From Gammaproteobacteria bacterium (lineage in GTDB: Bacteria; Pseudomonadota; Gammaproteobacteria; Nitrosococcales; Methylophagaceae): a DNA stretch of 10,969 nt. A program made the position numbers and the translations under genes. This document shows positions 7,244-10,969 of the stretch, in pieces. The stretch spans positions 10,456-21,424 of the forward strand of contig NVVP01000011.1 of assembly GCA_002402245.1 (NCBI GenBank), in the 5' to 3' direction. The notes under the pieces are model-generated. The model was given only the letters and a program-made list of their open reading frames with translations, was not told the origin of the DNA and made no database searches. Within the stretch, counting starts at the first letter, position 1. Each line of letters starts with the position of its first letter.

Positions 7244-8418
7244 GTCGATGACTCCAATAATTTTTCTAAACTTGAAAGATGAATCTCTGACGGTTGAATC
7301 GCGCCCCATTGCTTACAACTTGGGCAATGCCAGTGCATTTTTTTACCACCAAATCCACAGCGAGTGCAGCTATAGCGATCACCTCGTTGAACCAGTGATT
7401 CAGTAATATTTTTGACCAACGGTACTAAAATAGGATTGGTTTGGTTACCTAATGCAATTAAACAATGTAAACCTTCGACAGAGGGGTGAGATTTTAATTG
7501 CGTGTGAAGAAAGTCTTGCGCCTCGGCGCTACCGTGTAGTTTGTTAATGACAGATGTCAGCATGACTCTAACACTAGTCATTGCAGGGTAGCGAAGCAGA
7601 ATAATATGTAGCCATTGTTCAAACTCGGCCAGCTTATTAAGCTGTTGATAACAACTATCTAATAAAGGTATAACTTCACTTAGATAGTGATGATTTTGCT
7701 GCTCAATATGATGCAGACAATTTAACGCTTTTTGATATTTGTCGTGAGAAATATGCAGTTTAGCTTCAAGTAAGCTTGCTCGTACACAGTTAGCATCAAA
7801 AGAATAAGCGTGTTTGATTAATGTTAGTGAATTTTTTGCCGCCTGTTCTTGTTCGGCTAGTTCACAATAAAATTGGGCAATAATAGGGTTAATAGTCGCT
7901 TTATTATGAGGTAGTATTTGCTTAGCTACCGTTATCGCTTTAAGCCATTCTTTTTCTTGTTGGTAAATATTAAGCAGCTGTTCAAGCGCCTTTAAAGGCG
8001 GCTTGGATGACTCATTCAGTAATTCAAGAAAGATATTTTCTGCACGATCAAGTACGCCTGCATGCATATAATCTAAGCCTAATTCGATTAATGCTTGGTC
8101 GCGTTGCTCCGTTGAAAGCGTTGGCCGGGCAATAAGGTTTTGATGAATTCGAATCGCACGATCTGTTTCACCTCGACGGCGGAATAAGTTGGCGAGGGCG
8201 AGATGGGTTTCAACTGTTTCACTATTTACTTCGAGTAAATGGATGAAGACATCAATCGCTTTATCTGGTTGCTCGTTTAATAAGAAGTTAAGGCCTTTAA
8301 AATAGTCAGGGTTGAACGATGTGGTAGCTGAAGGTTTAGATTTTTTATAATGGCTACGCGCACTTAACCAGCCAGATAAGGCGGCGGTAGGTAATAGCAA
8401 AAAAAGCCATTCCATCAT
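7240..8418 (-). CDS. lapB: Lipopolysaccharide assembly protein LapB (YciM)
   Basis: 392 residues. LapB is an inner-membrane-anchored TPR protein that promotes FtsH degradation of LpxC, balancing LPS and phospholipid synthesis. The N-terminus is a single transmembrane anchor (about 3-18). TPR-like helical repeats run from about 36 to 340 (FNPDYFKGLNFLLNEQPDKAIDVF; LANLFRRRGETDRAI; GLDYMHAGVLDRAENIF). A rubredoxin-type metal site sits at the C-terminus, with CxxC at 351/354 and 365/368. The length is near that of E. coli LapB (389). It starts with two ATG codons; either could be used. It follows lapA by 9 nt and overlaps arsC by 4 nt. Confidence 0.97.
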   Translation of the reverse strand: MMEWLFLLLPTAALSGWLSARSHYKKSKPSATTSFNPDYFKGLNFLLNEQPDKAIDVFIHLLEVNSETVETHLALANLFRRRGETDRAIRIHQNLIARPTLSTEQRDQALIELGLDYMHAGVLDRAENIFLELLNESSKPPLKALEQLLNIYQQEKEWLKAITVAKQILPHNKATINPIIAQFYCELAEQEQAAKNSLTLIKHAYSFDANCVRASLLEAKLHISHDKYQKALNCLHHIEQQNHHYLSEVIPLLDSCYQQLNKLAEFEQWLHIILLRYPAMTSVRVMLTSVINKLHGSAEAQDFLHTQLKSHPSVEGLHCLIALGNQTNPILVPLVKNITESLVQRGDRYSCTRCGFGGKKMHWHCPSCKQWGAIQPSEIHLSSLEKLLESST

Positions 8419-8427
8419 CAGTATGGC

Positions 8428-8721
8428 CTAGAAAGATTCTTTAATGGGCAGGATGCGTAGACTATCTATTTCTTGTTCAAAAATAGCTACTTTCTTTTTT
8501 AAGCGGTTATTTTCATAACGAAGGCGTAAAGTTGAAGCATAAATAATACTGGCACCTACAATAATGCCGATAACGATAGAGGCAATAATTACAATAGAAA
8601 GTGGTGCATCAAGCGAGCCTAAATAATAATTAAGCGAAACAGGTGCAATATTGATAGCGGAAAAACTAAGGCCTAAAACAAAGACAGTAATAAAAATGAT
8701 AATTGTAAATATTCGGCGCAT
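8428..8721 (-). CDS. lapA: Lipopolysaccharide assembly protein LapA (DUF1049)
   Basis: 97 residues, near the usual length. There are two transmembrane segments (about 4-22 and 41-62) with the conserved N-x-x-PVSLNYYLG stretch between them (24-35). A charged coiled-coil tail follows (65-88: RLRYENNRLKKKVAIFEQEI). LapA sits in the inner membrane and works with LapB in LPS assembly. The start is supported by GAGGAAA 6 nt upstream of the ATG. It is the first gene of the lapA-lapB-arsC-wrbA run. In E. coli lapAB lies between ihfB and pyrF; neither neighbour is here. Confidence 0.95.
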   Translation of the reverse strand: MRRIFTIIIFITVFVLGLSFSAINIAPVSLNYYLGSLDAPLSIVIIASIVIGIIVGASIIYASTLRLRYENNRLKKKVAIFEQEIDSLRILPIKESF

Positions 8722-8747
8722 AGCGGTTTCCTCAAAAGATGGCGTTA

Positions 8748-8778
8748 ATCATACCTTACATCGCTGTAATTTTAACAA
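8748..8778 (-). promoter_or_regulatory. Possible lapA promoter
   Basis: On the minus strand TATGAT (8748-8753, 5/6 to the -10) is preceded by TTGTTA (8773-8778) at 19 nt, or TTAAAA (8770-8775) at 16 nt. It would start transcription about 20 nt before the lapA ATG. Confidence 0.35.
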
Positions 8779-8817
8779 AATATATAGGCAGTAATTAGCA
8801 TCATCGCCCTTAGATGG

Positions 8818-8848
8818 TTGAAATGATGTAAAATTGTTATCGATTATA
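8818..8848 (+). promoter_or_regulatory. Possible fdxA promoter
   Basis: TTGAAA (8818-8823, 5/6) is followed after 18 nt by GATTAT (8842-8847, 4/6). This would give a leader of about 60 nt before the fdxA ATG. It lies in the 193-nt divergent gap with lapA. Confidence 0.3.
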
Positions 8849-8914
8849 AGTCTGCGTTATTGTTGGAAGGGTGTTTCGGCAATAGGTAGGCAGACTGTAT
8901 TTTGGAGAGTAAAA

Positions 8915-9238
8915 ATGACGTTTGTTGTTACTGAAAACTGTATTAAATGTAAATATACCGATTGTGTTGATGTGTGCCCTGTTGATTGCTTTCATGAAGG
9001 CCCTAACTTTTTAGTTATTGATCCTGAAGAATGCATCGATTGCACCTTATGTGAGCCAGAATGTCCTGCCGAAGCTATTTACTCAGAAGATGATTTACCT
9101 GATGAGAAAAATGAATTTGTCGCTATCAATGAAGAGTTATCACGTGTTTGGCCGGTGCTATCAGAGAAAAAAGATCAATTAGATGACGCTGAAGAGTGGG
9201 ATGGTAAAACGGGTAAAACACCACTGTTAGAACGATAA
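8915..9238 (+). CDS. fdxA: Seven-iron ferredoxin FdxA ([3Fe-4S][4Fe-4S])
   Basis: 107 residues, closely matching Azotobacter vinelandii ferredoxin I from memory ([25 protein letters not shown] at its N-terminus). By that alignment Cys 9, 17 and 50 bind the [3Fe-4S] cluster and Cys 21, 40, 43 and 46 the [4Fe-4S] cluster, with Cys 12 and 25 free. The conserved acidic C-terminal part (EEWDGKTGK) is complete. It is a soluble low-potential electron carrier; in Azotobacter FdI has been linked to the oxidative-stress response. The open frame reaches back 27 codons, but the ATG at 8915 has a clear GGAGAG 5 nt upstream and matches the family start. It is divergent from lapA and followed by a strong terminator. 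Confidence 0.97.
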   Translation: [107 protein letters not shown]

Positions 9239-9343
9239 AGTAGTAATGAATATGAGGACGAAAACCTACCAAAATTAGGCTTGAGTTAGATTATCTTGAC
9301 CAATATTGTTAGGTAAAATAATGGGTCCTATCTTTCTAAAATT

Positions 9344-9380
9344 AAAGCCTCAGCATATTGTCTATGTTGAGGCTTTTTTA
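9344..9380 (+). terminator. Rho-independent terminator of fdxA, probably bidirectional
   Basis: A 14-bp stem with one G-T pair (9344-9357 with 9363-9376) and a 5-nt loop, followed by a T run on the plus strand. On the minus strand it is followed by TTTAATTTT, so it may also end the convergent transcript of the cytidylyltransferase gene. Confidence 0.92.
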
Positions 9381-9429
9381 TTTAGTAAGTAATGCCATTG
9401 TTACTGATAACGAGGTATTCAGAATATTT

Positions 9430-9885
9430 TCACACTGCAACAGACGATTTTTCTTCCTCGAATCTTTTACCTGTTTGGTGCAAAGACAATACATCCTTTT
9501 TAATTTGAGTGGATGAACTTCTTGGATTATATCTAACTTGAACAACCTCTTTACCTTGAGACTTTAGAAAGTTTTCAACATTTTGATTATGGGGCTTTCT
9601 ACCCCAGTCTTCGCCAATAACAAAAATATCAGCATTAACTTCCTTACAAACTGCAATATAATCTAATTCATGATACGGCAATACAATATCGACACAGCGT
9701 AATGCTTGAAGCATTTCTATACGTTGTTCAAGTGGAATGACAGGGATATTAGGTTTATATAGTTTCACGACTTCATCAGAAGCGACACCAACAGCGACAG
9801 TATCTCCTAATGTAGCGCAATATTCTAATAATGCAAGATGCCCAACATGTAGTAAATCAAAGGTGCCTACTGTATATACAACCAT
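9430..9885 (-). CDS. TagD-like cytidylyltransferase (glycerol-3-phosphate/ethanolamine-phosphate type)
   Basis: 151 residues. It should transfer CMP from CTP to a phosphorylated alcohol, making a CDP-alcohol. Motifs: GTFDLLHVGH (7-16, the HxGH nucleotide-binding loop), the PLEQRIEML helix with R55, GEDWG (91-95) and RSSSTQIKK (122-130), which stands where TagD has RTEGISTT. It is longer than B. subtilis TagD (129) through a charged C-terminal tail (about 135-151). The natural alcohol cannot be read from sequence; glycerol-3-phosphate and ethanolamine-phosphate are both possible. No clear Shine-Dalgarno is seen. It follows a CDP-alcohol phosphatidyltransferase by 44 nt and is probably co-transcribed with it. 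Confidence 0.88.
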   Translation of the reverse strand: MVVYTVGTFDLLHVGHLALLEYCATLGDTVAVGVASDEVVKLYKPNIPVIPLEQRIEMLQALRCVDIVLPYHELDYIAVCKEVNADIFVIGEDWGRKPHNQNVENFLKSQGKEVVQVRYNPRSSSTQIKKDVLSLHQTGKRFEEEKSSVAV

Positions 9886-9928
9886 TGTGTTATCAAATTC
9901 CTAGATTAAAAGTAATTAAGTGTTATTT

Positions 9929-9952
9929 TCTATAGTAGTTTCCAACTATAGA
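9929..9952. repeat. 8-bp inverted repeat spanning the phosphatidyltransferase stop codon
   Basis: TCTATAGT (9929-9936) and ACTATAGA (9945-9952) are exact complements around an 8-nt loop. The hairpin covers the stop codon of the phosphatidyltransferase gene and sits about 44 nt before the cytidylyltransferase start, where it could affect mRNA processing or differential expression. No T run follows. Confidence 0.7.
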
Positions 9953-10583
9953 CAGCTGTTATTCCAAAGGTGTAAACAGCAAGAATATAAACATTGACTG
10001 GGTTACCAGAAAGTTTAGGTGTTTTAATTTGCGATACATTCAAAGCTGCAAGGCTTAAACCACTAAGGTAAAGAACGATTGAAAAAGTTCCTTCGCTAAA
10101 CATGCCTTCAAATAAAAATATGAAAACGAGTATTAGACTGTTGTTATCAAGTGCTAAGCCAGTATATTTTGAACCGCCAGCAAGACCGTAGACACTAAAA
10201 TAACTGAGTCTTATTGCACTAGCTGCGAGCATTAAAAAAGCGCCGATTAAAAATATAGGCTCAAATTTTCCATAGCTCATTAAAAGTATTGCAGGAGCGA
10301 CACCATAACTGACGATATCGATTAAGACATCAAGTTGCCCGCCAAATGCTCGGTCGTTACCTGTTCGGCCTTTTATTCTTCGTGCAATGAGGCCATCAGC
10401 CCAATCAAATGCAACGGCCCAAACCATACCAATCATTGCAGCAGCATAAATGCCTAAAATACTAAAGTAAATAGCTAAAATTGTGCACGCTAACCCTGCA
10501 AGTGAACACAGGTTGGGAATATCTTTCACATAGGAAAGAATCGTGGGTTGCAACTCTTCAGATGCTGGGTTTTCTTCAGTCAT
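9930..10583 (-). CDS. CDP-alcohol phosphatidyltransferase (PssA-like)
   Basis: 217 residues, integral membrane protein with about six hydrophobic segments (roughly 24-43, 45-60, 92-104, 108-125, 147-160, 165-180, with a last near 195-213). The family signature DxxDGxxAR...GxxxDxxxD is complete: D60, D63, G64, A67, R68, G81, D85, D89. The spacer between AR and G is 12 residues instead of the usual 8, so there is a 4-residue insertion. Downstream DIVSYGVAPAILL resembles phosphatidylserine synthase (PssA). These enzymes exchange CMP for an alcohol head group at the membrane. Whether this one uses CDP-diacylglycerol plus an alcohol, or a CDP-alcohol plus a lipid, is open; the adjacent cytidylyltransferase favours the second. 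The ATG is the first in frame. Confidence 0.88.
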   Translation of the reverse strand: MTEENPASEELQPTILSYVKDIPNLCSLAGLACTILAIYFSILGIYAAAMIGMVWAVAFDWADGLIARRIKGRTGNDRAFGGQLDVLIDIVSYGVAPAILLMSYGKFEPIFLIGAFLMLAASAIRLSYFSVYGLAGGSKYTGLALDNNSLILVFIFLFEGMFSEGTFSIVLYLSGLSLAALNVSQIKTPKLSGNPVNVYILAVYTFGITAVYSWKLL

Positions 10584-10641
10584 TTACGACCCTAAATCAA
10601 TCGACTATACTCCTAACTACCTATAATAGCTAGAAAATTTT

Positions 10642-10670
10642 ATTATATAGGTTAATGAGGGGGCATTAGA
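10642..10670 (-). promoter_or_regulatory. Possible promoter of the phosphatidyltransferase/cytidylyltransferase pair
   Basis: A perfect TATAAT lies on the minus strand at 10642-10647, about 60 nt before the start codon. The hexamer 17 nt upstream (TCTAAT, 10665-10670) is a poor -35 match. The DNA here is very AT-rich, so chance matches are likely. Confidence 0.3.
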
Positions 10671-10823
10671 TTGGTTGGCATTGAAGCTAGGCCAATACAG
10701 AAGATATTTTTGTGAAAATAGCTTGCATGGTGGTGGAACTAAAAATCAGGGTCAAGATATTTACACTTATAAACTTGTATTTCTAGGTATTCAGGGAATA
10801 ATTATTTCAAAGCATATGTTTTA

Positions 10824-10871
10824 GACAAAAATAAACCCCAGTATCATCTTGCATCGTTGATATTTGGGGTT
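10824..10871 (-). terminator. Rho-independent terminator for a gene right of the window
   Basis: The arms 10834-10846 and 10858-10871 pair over 13 bp with one bulged base and an 11-nt loop. On the minus strand the stem is followed by TTATTTTTG. It insulates the phosphatidyltransferase pair from an upstream minus-strand transcript. Confidence 0.8.
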
Positions 10872-10969
10872 CATTGAGGATTAGCTTTGGTCAGAAAGAA
10901 TCCTATCCTAAATTTTAACTTCTCAGGGTTATTCCTAAGATCTATCTATATTTAAGCCATAAATATTTT

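Larger units (their letters stand above)
10584..10969. other. 386-nt region with no supportable gene
   Basis: It contains a possible minus-strand promoter (10642-10670) and a minus-strand terminator (10824-10871). No frame long enough to call was found on either strand; a plus-strand frame from the ATG near 10728 gives only about 20 codons. In one minus-strand frame the last bases (10938-10967) could be the final ten codons of a gene entering from the right, ending at a TAG at 10935-10937. Confidence 0.6.

Noticed and set aside
10740..10790. ATCAGGGTCAAGATATTTACAC resemblance (split view: ATCAGGGTCAAG then ATATTTACAC) to ends of REP-type transposase elements
   Set aside because: Only a short vague likeness, with no transposase, target duplication or second copy in the window.

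Overview
The window looks like chromosomal DNA from a flagellated gammaproteobacterium of moderate to low GC (about 38-40% in the lines I counted by hand). Evidence for this is the order ffs-dnaX-ybaB, the lapA-lapB pair, an Azotobacter FdI-type seven-iron ferredoxin, a birA-coaX operon and a FliA-type promoter. I cannot name the genus. Nearly all genes lie on the minus strand; fdxA is the only clear plus-strand gene.

Layout from left to right. 1-2124: nucleoid protein YbaB (partial), DNA polymerase III tau (dnaX) and the small SRP RNA (ffs), transcribed ffs -> dnaX -> ybaB. 2231-3343: an accessory FRG-domain gene lying between ffs and tRNA-Ser(GGA), probably acquired cargo. 3344-5148: birA -> coaX -> tRNA-Ser, with an 11-copy 9-bp repeat at the 3' end of coaX that gives the enzyme a (Val-Glu-Ala)11 tail. 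5210-6025: a two-gene unit with a sigma-28-like promoter, encoding a 76-residue flagellar rod/hook-like mini-protein and an HEAAH putative metalloprotease. 6026-6300: intergenic DNA with a perfect 13-bp hairpin. 6301-8721: lapA -> lapB -> arsC-like reductase -> wrbA-like quinone reductase, tightly packed with stop/start overlaps. 8915-9238: fdxA on the plus strand, with a strong terminator. 9430-10583: a CDP-alcohol phosphatidyltransferase followed by a TagD-like cytidylyltransferase, a likely polar-lipid head-group pair. 10584-10969: no supportable gene, but a minus-strand terminator for a gene beyond the right edge.

Most of the window is conserved housekeeping. The points that stand out are the sigma-28-linked mini axial protein plus metalloprotease, the coding minisatellite in coaX, the FRG gene between two stable-RNA genes, and the cytidylyltransferase/phosphatidyltransferase pair with a stretched catalytic motif. 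Several genes start at TTG or begin inside the longest open frame (FRG gene, birA, arsC, wrbA, fdxA); the starts given here are the corrected ones.
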